A stretch of 64,000 nt of DNA from Thermothielavioides terrestris NRRL 8126 (GCF_000226115.1 NC_016461.1:2170001-2234000); one strand, 5' to 3'. Shown: positions 35,980 through 50,000, numbered from the stretch's first letter. The notes: generated by a model not told the origin, from the sequence alone. A program made the numbers and translations.

Positions 35980-37585
35980 GTGATCAAGTTGGGGCCGCCG
36001 AAGGGTTCATGATAGACGGATGGGTTTCATCTGGATGGGTTTCATGAAGGATGTGGGGGTGGGGACGGACACTAATTGGGAAATATGCCTGCGGTCTCTT
36101 TACATTTTGTCTTGTGTTTTTTCTGCGGTTTGGAGTTTTGGAAGGGAGTCAATGTTCTGCTGTTTTTTTTATCTGACTTTGGCTTTTGGGCTTTGGTTGC
36201 TGCGGAGATGATGACGATGATCTGACGAGGGCGATGAATGATACAGTTGTCTTTTAGGTGCCGTTCAAGCTGTGTGGTAAAGTTCAGTGTTTTTATTTCG
36301 TTTTTTCCTTTTCCTTTTTTCTGTTCCTTTGCTCTTTTCTTCTTCTCTTTTCTCTTTCTCTTTTCTTGCAGTGTATCCATCGAATTTTCTTGTTGTTTAG
36401 ATCGTGTGGCTGCTTTGATCTCGAAAAAGTATTGAGTTGATGTGTCTGACATGTTGCTAGCTTGCAGTTTCTCTGTTGTATCTCCCGGATAGAAGCGAGA
36501 CTCATGACTGATGACTGACTGACAAGAAGCTTTAAATATGTAGCCAAAACTATGTAGCCAAATGAGACTGCTCTCTTCTATCTTTGCTGTGTTGCAGTGT
36601 CCTTCTCGATGCCCTGCCGGCTGCACTCACTCACGCATCCCTTGAAATCGCGGGCCTGTCTGTCCGTCCCTTGAATGTGTGTATTCCCAGCATGATAAGT
36701 AACCTAGGTAGGTAAGGACGTTGTTGTTCTTCCTAAGCATGCTCAGTCACTCTATGTCAAACGGGTCGACGCCCTGGATCGCCCGCACATTTCACCAGCG
36801 TCGGCTCCGCCAGGGACTAGGGACCACGCGAGGTGCTCGCCCATAACAGCACCCCGGTGCTGCAGCGGCTGCAGAAATGCAGTGGACGGGAGCCTCAGCA
36901 GGATCATCGATGATGTTTCAACAGCAAGTTCTCGTGCACCGCACCTTGTCACGCAATACGGCGGCTGACCTGTCCTGTTACAGGCTCGGCCAGATGCCCC
37001 TCGTCCCGGACTACCTAGATAGACGGTGCTGCCGCCGCCCGGCTTCTCGGGGTGGAGGAACGCGGGGAGCCAGAGGTAGGTAGTCCTTCTTGATTCAGAG
37101 GTTGCATGCAGGTGAAGGCGATAGCGCTGTCGATCTCGGCCGTCGCCATTAGCTTGAAGCGGTAGTTCCGTATAGCAGTTGTGTAGGACGTGCGGGAGGC
37201 GTTCATTGTAGAAGATATGGGTGAGCATTTAGCGGCTCGGGCTCCGATCCCTGTACGGGTCTGGTGGGGATAGGCGGTTGGTAACACGACGGGTAGGTTA
37301 TGGAGGATGTAGTACCACTTGCTGCGCGACGAATGGATCGGGAGGGAGGCGGCAGACCATTCATCAGCAGCGGTGTACACAGGTCCGGCCGAAACGCGGA
37401 ACCCAACAGGTGCAACAATCCAGAACACGCTCCCATATCTCCGTTAATGGCCGTCGCTCGCTTGGACAGCTCCCGCTTGTCAAGTCCTGCAGCCGCTGGG
37501 CCATGCCAGCTCGGAAGCTCTGGATATCATCCCAGAAACCACTGGCAAGCAATACACCCGCCTTTCGCAACCTGCCTTACTAAGC
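35980..37585. other. Convergent 3' region between leashin and TERT
   Basis: About 1.6 kb between two convergent stop codons. It is pyrimidine-rich on the plus strand around 36290-36370 and has TACCTAGGTA-type words near 36700 and 37010-37080. Open frames are short and carry no recognised motif. It presumably holds both 3' UTRs. Confidence 0.5.
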
Positions 37586-40500
37586 CTACACCCTGCGATC
37601 CCCTAGCAGCTTATGCGCCGGCAGGGCCTTCGCAACCTCGACCAATGTCTCAACGTCCAAGCCCTTCTGGCCGGATAGCTTCCGCGTCTCTCCCTCCAAC
37701 CAGGCGATCACCTCCCCGTAGCCCGTCTGCTTCCTCACCAGCACCTGCCTGCACGCCACCATCGCCAACCTAGACACATTGCCCGCCAGTTAGCAGAATC
37801 AGACAGGTCCCAGCCCCTACCTAGCCAGCGTGCCGGGCGGCCAGGGAAGACAAGGAAAACTCACCAGGCGACCTCGACCTTCCTGAGACAGCACACATAC
37901 CCCGGGTACCGTTCCCGCCTCGCCCTGCTCGTGAGCAACACAAATGCTACGTCCACCAGCGTCTTGATCGTATCTGAAAACCAGCAAAATCGCAGCAAGT
38001 TAGCCTCGTCGCCAGCACACGACCTAGGTAGTCACGGACGACACACTCGCGCTTCTGCTTGCCTGCGGATGGCGGAGCGGGCTGGCACTTACCGACCAGG
38101 ACACGCGGGCCGGGCCTGCCGGCCGCCATGCACCGCGCGTACGCCCACATCTTGGCGGCCGTCTCGGCGAAGGCGGAGTAGACATTCCCTAGCACCGTGC
38201 GGCGCGAGTTGTGCGCCGTGTCGAAGAACATGAGGTGCGACTGGATTTTGAAGGCGTCTTTTCATCGGTTGGCAATGGGCGGTCAGCAGAGCGCTCCGTC
38301 GTTGTGAGAGGATAGGATGCGATGGAAAGGGAGGTAACGAGAAGCAGGAAGGGAAGAAAAAGGACCAGCTTACTGATGACTTTGCGTTTGAAATTCCGGC
38401 CGGGCCGGCGAGAATACTCGACCGTGAGCGAGTCAAAGATTGCTGCGCCTGTTGTTAGCAACTGTCCGATCATTAAGCTGGGGGTTGAGATAGGGTAGTG
38501 TCAATCATACCTCGGCCCTGGGAGCCATCCCTCTGCTTTGTCACAGCCAGTGTCTTGCAGTCAATCAACAGACCACAGTACGGGAACTTTTGGGAGTCAT
38601 GCGGTCTGGGGACGGCGGATCCCCGCACCGTCAAGGCAAAGTTGACCAGGCTCTTCTCCGGGTTGACGGTAACGCCGTAATCGGGCAGGCCTCCGAGCAT
38701 GACGTCGACAAATCGGCGTGCCTTGTTCTGGTCAGTGGTTATCAAGATGAAGTCGTCTATCAAGCGCAGAAGCAGGCAGTCGTCTGCTTGCAGGAACGAT
38801 AGGTGCTTTCGTTCCAGGTCTGCGTAGAAGTAGTTGCATAGCGTAGACGACAGGACCGAACCCTGCGGAATACCGGTCTTTTGACGGTAGTATTTCTTGC
38901 CGATCCGCACGAGGTTCTGGCCTATGTGCATGGCCGTGAGCGCCAACAGGTGCCGTGTGCAGACCTTCTCTTGCACGGCACCGTTGACGAAGATGGTGTT
39001 CTTCTTCTTGGCCGCAAGCGACTCCTCGGCCCATTCCGCAAAGCTCCTCCTGTCGTTGGTAGCCCTGACGACTGTATGCCACCTCTTGGTCGGCTTGGGC
39101 TTCGATCCACTTCCAGAAGCTTCGTCAAGCAGCGACATCTCGACGTGTTTCACCATGTTGTATTCTGAGTGGCTGGGAATCTGTTTCAACAACTCAATCA
39201 TGGCGTCCTGGGGGATCGTGTCGAAGGCTGCCTGCACGTCCACCTTGGCGAAGTACAAATCGTGCTGCTGCCCACCACCGAGCCTGCGCTTAAAACCCTT
39301 GATGCGCTGGTATAGGTCCCCGACAGAGAACAGTGAGGAGCCGAGAAGGTTTGGGTTGCGCGACTGCCTGAGTCAGCCGCAGATCCTCGGTCGGTTCAGT
39401 AAGGCGTCTCACCTTCTCGAGTTTGAGCATCGAGCTCACCGGGGCCAACTTGGTGTTGATGCTGGGACCAAGAATTTTCTTGTCCCGAACAAGTGTGCGC
39501 CGGCGTAGGTTCATAATCGGGCGCATGCTGTTCTGTTTGGGGAGGAGCCGCACTTGAGAATAGCCCAGCTGGTCGAGTTGCGGGGCGTCCTCTTTCTTCA
39601 CCTCGTCAAGCACCCTCGCTTTCAGGCTGGCCATGGCCGGTTCGGCCACATAGCGCCAGATATCGTGGCGGAAAAAGAAAAGACGGTACCGGTCGACAGC
39701 GGACTCGGTGACATAGAAGTTGTTGCGGATAAGGGGTATCAAGAACGAATCGAACAGATAGTAAAGGAACTCGTAGAATATCTCGGCTCGCTTCCGTGTA
39801 TCGGACAGAGAACTCTTCTGGTTGCCCAGTCCCGGAGGGGCGAGCCATTCTATTTCACTGATCTGTCGAGCTGTAAATATCAACCTGCACCCAAGGGCCA
39901 TAGGTACGCACTCACCTTCATCCCTTGCATGACTTCGTGGAGTGACATGCTCTCAAATCGGCGAAGGTGGATGAAACAGTGGACTCTCTTGAGGAAACAC
40001 GCCTTGTTGTGTTTTTGAACCGAGCCCTGACCCCAGAATCCGTTCGGGATAACTTTTGACAGCACAGCCTGGCAGAAGGCCGAAACGCGGGAGATTGGGG
40101 TGGCGAGCTCAGTAAGAGAGGCACACCGGAGGTCCGGGGCTGGAGCCGCCGACGACCTGGCCCCTTTTACGCTCTTAGCAGGGCCGGTAGGGAATCTGGA
40201 GGAAGACGATATAGTCTTGCTCGAACGTGGTTGGACCTGCCCTAGGCCGCCAACTTGACCGGACACCTAGGCCATGTTAGGTGTGACGCTGTAGGGAGAG
40301 CTGAACTGCATGCTCACCGGACAGTAATGGTGGAGCATCTCTGCATAAGAGCAGCGCGAATGGAGCACCTGGAGGCGTCGAACCAGATCCATTGCCTTTC
40401 CCCTCAGTCTCTTGGGGACCTTCTTGGTTGGGTTTCTTCCAGTGTCCGACGCAGGGAACTTTTGTGCTATCTCCTCTTCCCGAAGGGTGTAATCGTGGAA

Positions 40501-41738
40501 CTTCTGAGCCGTCCGTCGGCGATCCACGGCCGATGTAAACACATTGTGTAGGCCAAACTGCCGAGGGAACATGTACATCAGGAGGTGGATGACGCTGTCG
40601 TCGGGCGTAGCAGCTTCGCCGGTCGATGGTCCCTTGTAGGGAAACCGATTCAGGACATCTATGAGGCGTGAGTCGGGCTTCGCGTCGAAAGGAAGAAGGA
40701 TACCATACGAATATGCCGCAATCCAAAGTGGACCAACCCTCGGGCATTGAGAGCGGCTCTGGCATAGAGCATCCTACTTCTGACGAAGGAAATCTCGGAG
40801 GGGCGAAGTTCGGCATTCCTCGAGCTCACGATATCCGCGGGTATGGGCCTTTCTTTCTCCTGAAGTTGCGTGACAGGCTCGAGCTCTGAAATTTTGATGC
40901 CGCTCAGCTGGTAGAGGTTCCCTCTGCCAGCCGTCACAGGCCTGAAGATGGCGCAGTCGACCAAGAGATCTATCATGATGCGCTCCCCTTCTTTCCCCAG
41001 GAGCATGAGCAGCTGAGGCCAGGGCGGCGCTTTCAGGGCCTGCACATGCTGGTTAGGATGGGCGCAAACCAAGCCCGGAATCGTGGTAGTCACTCCGGCG
41101 TTGGGCGGCCTGTTTGGGCCAGCTCTGCGAAAGCCATCACAGAGCAGGTGCTTCGGCCAAGAGCCATTGCTCCTGGAGAACAGCAACCAGACGACGAAGT
41201 CGACAATCTGTTTGTGCGGACGTCACCACGTGAGCAGCGCGTATGCCTGCACATCGTCCTCTCGCCTGCTTACCTCGGATTGCGAGAAGACTGATCCCTT
41301 GAGGCCGTCCGAGAGCGTCACGTACGACTCGTCACCCTTCTGGGAGAAAGCGACCCAGCTTTCCCAGCGGAGGTCGTCGCCGGTGTTACCATGGCGGCGG
41401 CGGGCAACAATGGCCGAGTCGAGAAGGCTCGCAAGAGCGAGCTCATCTGCGGTGTGGGGCTTTCCAGAAGGTTGGCCCAGTCCGACCGATGCGATCTTCC
41501 TTCGCCGGATGCGTGACGCGGCGGGCAGCTTGGAGAGCGCGTACTGGCGCAACGTCTGGATCTCATCATAATACTGGGCGAGCAGTTTATGTGTGACAAC
41601 GGCATTGCGCGGTTCGTGTGCGCATTTGGCGTGCTTGGCTGGGCGGTCGGCTGCGGAGTCGGGGTCGGGGTCGGGGTCGTGCCCGGCGCCATCGCTCCGG
41701 CCCCTCTTCCGGGGCAGCGGGCCGGGAGGATGACCCAT
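37586..41738 (-). CDS. TERT: Telomerase reverse transcriptase catalytic subunit
   Basis: Adds telomeric repeats to chromosome ends in the nucleus using the telomerase RNA. Ten exons on the minus strand: 41738-41274, 41207-40709, 40658-40318, 40266-39916, 39862-39413, 39363-38511, 38442-38374, 38257-38093, 37973-37865, 37769-37586; introns are 49-119 nt, all junctions stay in frame, predicted 1,161 residues. Motifs in order: RNA-binding region with FGLHNVFTS (~356) and RCSYAEMLHHYCP; T motif around 553-605; motifs 1 and 2 (YRLFFFRHDIW, RLLPKQNSMRPIMNL); A (FAKVDVQAAFD, Asp ~744); B' (KTGIPQGSVLSSTLCNYF); C (LLRLIDDFILI, Asp ~905/906); D (VTVNPEKSLVNF); E (FPYCGLLID); C-terminal extension to residue 1161. 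All three catalytic aspartates are present. An in-frame stop just upstream supports the ATG. The N-terminus has a DPDPDPDS run from a GGGGTC repeat. Confidence 0.95.
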
Positions 41739-44081
41739 CCTCGATCCTCAATGCGCTGCGGGGGCCGAGAGCCGGGCTCCGCTGACCAGCCGATTGCTTC
41801 TAGAGTGCGCACTGCCACCTCCCACTTTCCACAGCTCCGCGAGACCGGCCACACGCAGACAGTGTCCCAGAGCTCGCTAAATTCGGCTCGACATTCGACA
41901 TTCCAATTGAATGGGACTGAACCCTGGCTGGCCCTATCAAGGGCGGGCAGACATGTGCCACGGAGTGATTGGGTGGGCCGGCGCGGGATGAGATGAATCG
42001 CCAACCGCCACCATGCCAATTTTCCGCCGGTTGACAGGCCAGCAAGCTGCCGGTTGGGCAATTGCTTGGGTGCGGTGGGCAAGCTCGTTTTGAAGAAGAA
42101 GAAGAAGCCAAGCCCGAGGCAGGCGGGCGCGGCACTGGCACTGGCACTGGCACTGGCACTGGCACTGGCACTGGGCACTGGGTGCAAGCACTCGGTTGGC
42201 TGCGCCCGACGTCTTGTGTGACACTCTTGTGCAAGGGCGCGTCGGCGCGTCGAGGATCGGAGGTTGGCGCCGGGATGGCTGAGCGCCTCAAACGGTTTGC
42301 GACAAACACGTTCCTCGCTCGTGTCTGAGTGGGAGGTTAAACCGCCACCCCACGAGTGTCCAACAACCCCAAATCGAGAGTTTCCCCGCGGACGCTTGCA
42401 GATTGGGGTTCAAATGTTGGTTAGGCGGCACGCGTGGGGTCCCGCAATCGCGGCGCTACGCGGTTGGGAACGCATGCAGTTTACTCCCGTCACGTTTGGT
42501 GCTTCCTGTTTCCTTGGGCCGGTTAGTTGGTTCGCTAGGTCGTTAGCTGCGGAGCGCGCGTCGTGGCAGCAGCGGCACGGGCAAATCGACCAGACGTGGA
42601 GGGCTCAAATGAGGCGTCATTGGGCAGCGAGGCAGATTTGACTGACATGCATCCTTCCTTCCTACCTGGTAAAATAATCTATCTGCAGGGAGGTAGGTAC
42701 TGCGTAATCGTGAAGTAAAGTGGGGCGTGAAAACTCAATTGGCAAGAACAGCTCTGCAGACAGTCTTCCTTGCTCGGTAGGTATCTCCTGTTTGTGTGCC
42801 TCCTAGTATTAATGTTGAGAGCAACCTTTACTGTGTATGCTTCATTGACTGCCTGCAGAATGCTGCTGGTCCCTCTGCACATCAAGCAGCGTTGTGTGAT
42901 ACGCGTAATCCGTACCCAGCACATCAGTGCCGCATCGACGGGACTTACACTACCTTATGCTTTTGCCGTTATCAGCTTCCATCTGATAGTTCTTTCCCCC
43001 CAGCCCGTGTGTTCAGTAAATTCCAACTCCCCTTATGGACCTACGGAGGAGTTACGCCCAGAGTTGGAAAAGAGAAGGAACGAACTTGGGGTAAACAAAA
43101 CAGGCAGCTGCGTCCGAGGCGAAGCTGGATCCTCATTGCCCCTCTCGTCCCTCTGAGTTCGTCTCAGCCTACCTAAGGTACCTGAGAGTTGTTACCTGCC
43201 TTTCTGCCCTGGTCCCTGACGTGCCCTCGCTTTCAGTCTCAATTCCACTGGGTGTGTGTACAACTTTCCCTGCAGCTGCCCTGACAGCGCATCGGTCGGT
43301 CGCTCGCTCGGGAGAGCTCGGAGGATCGGAGCACCTGCCATGACGGGAGTCCACACAGGACGCACACAGGACGCGGGAAATTGTGTTCGGGTTCCTCAAC
43401 TCTTTTCTCGGGGCAGGGTCAAAGGCGTCCAGATTCGCAACACGGCCCGTTTGGCAAGTGCAGAAACCCGACCACGTCACGTCACAGAGACAGAGGAGAT
43501 GACAAGGACTGTTACATGCAAAAGTTGCACTACACGAGTAACTCCATAGATAGGTAGTCTGCTTAGCGGCCGATCGGACCGTTTCGCAGGGCAGGGCGTC
43601 CATGGCCGGGCTGGATTTTCCTGGGCTTTCTTGGGAAGGAGGACACTGGGTGGTTTAACTACCAGGTACTCGCTTGGGGCTGTTGGGTGGATCCCGGCTG
43701 CAGCCCGCTGCAAGTTGCGGTGCCGGGAATGGGAGAATTGGCGGCGGATGGAGGCTGTTTCTTCGCCAGGGCTGTCCCCTGTCCCTGGTCGCTTTCTGCG
43801 GCCAGCCCATATCCAAACCCCATCCACCCTAACCAGGCAGAACCGGTCAGAACCAGCCAATCCTCTTGCGTGCCAGCGCATCAACGTCGACAGGCCCCGA
43901 CATCCCACCCGCCTTCCACACGTTTGGGCCTGTAGGAGACCCCCCCTCCCTTCCCGCATGGAATATCGATGATCTTTGGAATCCGCAAATTCCGTTCGCT
44001 CCAGAGGCGTGTGCAGAGTAGGAGAACCCAGCCCGACAGGAGGCGCCCGAGAGTGATGGGACGTCGGACGAGTCCGGCACC
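41739..44081. promoter_or_regulatory. Divergent upstream region of TERT and the Rho GEF
   Basis: A 2.34-kb interval shared by two divergent genes. It contains a GGCACT hexamer repeat at 42131-42172 and TACCTAAGGTACC-type words at about 43170-43187. No supported coding frame; it should hold both promoters and 5' leaders. Confidence 0.5.
42131..42180. repeat. (GGCACT)n hexanucleotide repeat
   Basis: Seven exact GGCACT units (42131-42172) and one more after an extra G, about 390 bp upstream of the TERT start. Confidence 0.95.
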
Positions 44082-47000
44082 ATGGACCATGGCAGTCTCC
44101 AGGAAGAGCCTGTTTCGCGCTCCGGCCCGCTCCTCGACCACCTCGACCTCGACCATCGCCGCGGCCGTCGCGCCTACGAGCCAACGCCCCATCCACCACC
44201 ACAGCAGAACGAATACGAATACCTCGATCACTCGGACGACCTAGGCGTACCGGCCAGTCCCTTCGCCGCAGCGAACCTGGCCGCTTTTTCCGCCAATTCC
44301 CTCGCTGCCGCCCCCTCTCCGGATTCCCACAACGAGTCTGGCGATCCGGCCGATTTTTACCGCAGCTACCAAGGCTCGCCGCAGACCGGGGATGTCTCGC
44401 CGCCAGTGAAAGACCCCATGGCCTCGGCCGTATCCAGCAGCGCCCGCCCGGCGCCCTCAGTGCGATCGAACGGAAATGGGTCGACCCCGAAGCACCCAGC
44501 CGTCCCGGCGACCCACCGCAGCACCCTCCGATCGGGCCAGCGCGCCGCCTCGAGCCCCCTCGACAGCCGGGCTGGGAATTCGGGACTCGGAACGGGGAGG
44601 CCGTCAGGTTCGGCAGGGAGTGCGTACAACGCAGCCGGGACCGTTCCTCTGAGCGTGAAGGATCTGAAGAAAAAATTCGACCAGACGGCGTCTCAAACGT
44701 CTCAATCAGCCTCCGCCGCCCGAAAAGCCGTTCCGAGAACATCAGCCCGAGACACGGCTTCGTCCAGCGTCAGTGGGAGATCGCCCGCTGCCGGAAGCGG
44801 TGCAACCTCATCCGGTGCACCGAGGACCACCACAACGACTCGAGACGCCGGGCGCGACGCTACCAAAGGCTTGGGGGCTCGGAGTTCGCGCATCCAGGCG
44901 CCGAGCAATTCGCAGTCATTTGCGAGCAGGATAGCCAGGCCCCGCACCGCCAACTCTGCCAATGCGTCGGCGTCCAAATCCACCCCACAGCTCGCTCCGG
45001 GTGACTCGAGGTTAGCTCCGCCGCGCCACACCGGCCTCCTGTTTGGCGAGATCCTCCCGGAGCAGAGCGACTCGGTTACTCCGGGCTTCGGCATCGAATC
45101 GGTCCGACCTAGGAGAACTTCAGAATCCAGCATTAATCCTGTGCGTTCCCAAATGAGGTCCCTGTCCGATCTGGATATCGAGCCTCCGTCGCCGACCGAC
45201 TGGTACCGCGGCGTACACTCGGGTGCGCAACGAGACGCGGACCAACATGTGTCTAAGATACCCACGAGTCACCATTCCCGGGCGCACAGTGACGTTGCTG
45301 GGTCAAAACCAACATGGAGCCGGCCGGGCCATGCCCCGACAGCAAGAGACGACATTGACCCCCCAAAACATCCCACCTCTCCGGCGTCCCCGACCTCGCG
45401 TCTTCCCAGGCTCACGAGGAGAATCAACAATGCCTCGAGCCATGGCAGTCCCGCATCTACGCGCTCAAACTCGCCCTCCACCTTCAAGTACTCCACTGCC
45501 AACGGGAGAACATCCCGACAACATGTCTCATCGGCGTCGGGCGCACGGACGCCGACGAGTAATCCCGCCGCCCGAAGCAAGACGCCCACTCACACCCCAA
45601 GCTCGACTCGGAAGCCTGCACCCGCAAGCATCTCAACGCAACAACCAAACAGCCGGCTTAATGCCTACGTATCCGTGCCCCCGCCGAAGCTTTCTCCCAG
45701 TCTCCGCAGTTCCCGTCCCCGCCAGTCTGTTGCCAATGCGACCACCGCGGCGTCGAGAATGCGAGCTGCCGAGAGAGGTGTCTCGCCTCTGAGACAATCA
45801 CGGTCCGCTCCGAAGGCGGAAGAAGCGACCCCTCGGAGGCGCAAGGTGTCCGTCGGCGCGATAGACTTTGCCCAGCGGCGAGAGACGATCAAGCTCGCCT
45901 ATAGCAAGTCCATTCGAGAGAGCCAGGCAAGGGAAGCGAGGCAGGCGGCAGCAGAGCGGAGGAAGAAGGAGTTAGCTGCCGTAGCCCGCGCAAAGGCCGA
46001 AGCGGAGGCGGCCACGGCAGCCGCCGTTGCCAATGCCGCCGCCGCCGCTTCTATGGCGCCGCCTCCGAAGAAACCCGGTGGCGGTAGCCGCCGGCCCTCG
46101 GCGACTGTGGCTGAGGAGAAGCCGGGGCCGGTGGCGGCGCATGAGACTGCAGCAGAGCTCTCTAAGGAGGCAGCAGCAGAGCTCTCTAAGGAGGCAGCAG
46201 CAGAGCTCTCTAAGGAGGCAGCAGCAGAGCTCTCTAAGGAGACTGCAGCAGAGCTCTCTACGCCCAAACCCCCTGCGGAAGCGTCCCCTGCCCCTATTGA
46301 ATCTCTCAAGTTGGAAATACCAGGCAGCTTCCCGAATGCCGAGTCTCCAGTGTTGGATCAGAATCATGGTGAAATCCCGCTCTCCGCCGTCTCGGCGACA
46401 AGCGCGGTCACCGAGTTCGATACAGAAGTGCAGACAGAGCCTCCTATGCAGGAGAACACGGCCACCGCTGACGACGCGCCGGGGCCTGTAGCACCAAGCT
46501 CGGCGCAAGCCACGCCTGAATCGGAGGCGCCAGAGCAGGCCGCCCCTCCCAGTCTACATAAGAGAGCGTCGTACCGATCCCCGTTCGATGAAGATGACGA
46601 TGCGAACGACAGCGCTTCCATCCGAATCTCTCTTGACACGTCGGCCCCTCAACCGGAACCATCTCCCGAGCTCACCCCAACCCGCACAACGTTCGAGCCC
46701 GCGCCCGGGCCCGAATCGGCCGCCATCCCTCCTCCGGCCGAAGATGATGATGATGAGTATGTTCCCCGGCCGTACACCTTTTCATCCGAGAACTACGGAA
46801 CAACGGTCACCATCCTGGGCCCGGAGAATGATTTCAAGCCGTTGCGCAAGGAGTCGTCTTGTGCCACCTTGCCCAGCCCTGCCTTGCCTCAGGCAGATGA
46901 GCCTCCCACGCGCAGCGTTCCCGAAATCATTGCATCTGGGGCTTCGCACCAGGAAGACACCAAATTCGGGGATCTGGACCGTCTCGAGGAATTCTATATC

Positions 47001-50000
47001 GGATCACGCCTGCGCGACGACGTTGCCGTCCTGCGGGACTCTGCATTCGCCGGTTCGGACCCTACCACGCCTCTTGACGATCAGCACTCCGTGGCAGAAA
47101 ATCAGGGGACGCCCGACCGTTCACAAAGCCTAGTCGTTCCTGAGCTGCTCCCCCCCGGAAACCGCTTAAGTCAGCATTCTGCGTGGACCGACTACTCGTT
47201 TGCAAGCGAGGAGCGTGACGCTGGCCACCCGAGCTCCACGTCCACCCCTCATGAAGTAGATGCGCGCGAAGACGGAACTTCCTTCAGGCTCATACCCTCC
47301 GCTGGTGATCTTAGCACTTGTGCTTCGAGCCTGGGCGATCTCACAGAGAGCCTGGCGGTATCGCCGCTGGACAGCTCCGGCGCCCCTCCCTCCCCCATGC
47401 TGCCCGACTTTTCGGGTAGCCACCAGCATATCTCCGCGTTCGCAACCGTGAACAACAACTTTACGGCTCACGACGAATCCGAACCTGGAAGCATAGCGCC
47501 GCTCCCAGACCGTGCCCCTCCTCTTCCTCCCCCGTCCGAGCGCGGATACGAGCGGGATAGCACTCTGTACCTTGCGCAAAGTCGGCCAGACAGTTACGCT
47601 TACAGCGAGGATGGGAAAGGCGACCTATCTGAAGCCGTTTCTGCACCACAATCTGTTTCACACGCCCGGCTCGATTCTGTGGAGCCATCTCGTGTATCCC
47701 TGAGTGAAACACTGTTTGAGAAGCAGGCGCCGCTGACGGAGGAAGAGCAAGAGGAGCAGAAACGACTCCGGCAGAGGCAACTTGTCATTCGAGAGCTCAT
47801 AGACACGGAAGATGCTTTCGTCAGAGACATGACCGTGGTCGAGGAGATCTACAAGGGCACTGCTGAGGCGTGCCCCAACCTGGACAGCAAGACGATCAAG
47901 CTCATCTTCAGGAACACGGATGAAATCATTGCCTTCCACGCCGCCCTTCTCGCCGAATTCAAGGAGGGGGCCTCAACAGTCTACACCCCCAAGGGGAGGA
48001 GATCGCCTCTCCCCACCTCCGATGCGAAGGACTCCGACTCGGTGACGCTGAACTCGGTCGTTTCCTCGAACAGGCCAGAACGGGACGACGAGAAAGACCG
48101 GCTCACCGCGCTTGGCGTGGTGTTCACCAAGAACATCGAGCAACTGAAGGCGGTGCATGAGGTGTATCTGAGGTCCAGTGACCAATCTTCCAAGCGCCTC
48201 GTCCAGATCCAGGAGGACAAAACCGTCATGCTCTGGCTGAACGAGTGCAATGAAGTGGCGAAGGAGTTGACGACGGCCTGGAACCTGGATTCGCTCCTCA
48301 TCAAACCCATGCAGCGCATCACCAAATACCCCGACATCATCACGCACCTACTCAAGTACACTCCGGAGGATCACCCGGACCGGGAACCACTCACCAAGGC
48401 GAGGACGGCGGTGATCGAGGCAATCGATGAGATCAACAGGACGAAGAAAAATTACGAGCTGGTGGGCCAGATCGTCAGCAACAGGAAGCGCAAAGAGACG
48501 GATGTCCGAGCCGGGCTCGCGCGAGCCTTTGGCAAGCGTGTCGACAAACTTCAGGTGTCCGGAAGCAAGACGGCCGAGGACGAAGAGTACCAAAAGCTTC
48601 AGCAACAGTTCGGGGATGATTACCTCCGGCTCCAGGTCGTGCTGCGCGACGTGGAGTATTATGCCAGAAATGTGGCAACCTACGTGCATGAGTTCCTCCA
48701 GTATCTCTCGTCGATGGAGCTTGTCATGCGGCTGCAGCCATCCCGTGACTATGCCCACCTGGAAAGCAAGTGGGTGCAATTCAACGTGTCGATGAGAGAC
48801 ATGGAGAAGATCGCGCTGGAGAAGCATGTAAGCAATGTCGTACCCCTGTGCGTCGCCGTCCGAATCTGTTCGCTAACCCCGGCTGCACAGCTCGCCGATG
48901 TCCGCAAACATGTCATTGAGCCGTTTGAGCAGGTCATCCGGTGCTACGGGAACCCGTCGCTTGCCATGAAGAAGCGAGCCAAGCGGCGTCTGGACTACGA
49001 ACGGTACATGGCGCTGAAAGCCAACGGCAAGAAGGTGGACAAGCAGCTTGCCGAGCTGGTCGAGCAGTACGAGGCGCTCAACGACACCCTCAAGAAGGAA
49101 CTGCCCAAACTTTCGGCTATGACGGCCAAGGTCGGCAACATCTGTCTGGGCAAATTCATCAGCATCCAAGCCGCTTGGTATGCCATCTGGAAGGAGAAGG
49201 TCAAGGCGCCGCTGCACGACGCTACTCATGTACCCGAGCCATCCGAGATTGTGTCGAGCTTCCAGAGGGAGTTTGCGTTGCAGGAAGAGAGGGCGATGGC
49301 ACTCAGCATCCTCAACCCCACGCTCAGGAGCCGCCCCTCCCAGTCCACCACCGACGATGCGTCCTCCATCCTCTCCAAGTCGCGGTCGCGGCCTAGCGAC
49401 ATCCACTCGCCCCGTTCGAGGGGTCTGTCCATCAACAGCGATTACGTCCCTTCCCTGCCGACGCCCGACTTTGCTAAGCGCAACAGCGGGCAATTCAGCC
49501 TCTCGCCGGCGAGTAGTGCCCTCCCGAGCCCAGCTAACTACTACCGGGATTACTACTCCGGCATCAACGGCAACGGCCGCGGCGGCTCCGGCTCTCCCAT
49601 CACGCCCGTTGACCTCAGCAGCGGCTCGCGGGGCCCGATGGCCGGGGCACCACCCATGCGTCCCAGCACGGGCCGCAGTTTCGACTCGACTAGCCTCCCT
49701 CGCCAGAGCTCGGACTCGGCCGCCGGCGGCGGCTTTGGTCCTCTTCCCGAGCAACAGCAGACGAGGCGTCTGTCGGGGCTCTTTAGCTCGGCGCTGCCGC
49801 TGCCCGACGGGCCCGAGGACAGCGTGCGCTCATCGCGCGCCTCTTCGCGGGAGAGGGGAGGCGACGGCGGCCGTGGCACATACAACGTCCTCTGGCTCGC
49901 GGCGTCGCTGTTTGAGTTCAATATCGAGACGACCAAGCATGAGGCTGGGTACCCTTATTTGACGTACCAAGCCGGGGAGGTGAGCCCTTTTTTTTTCTCT

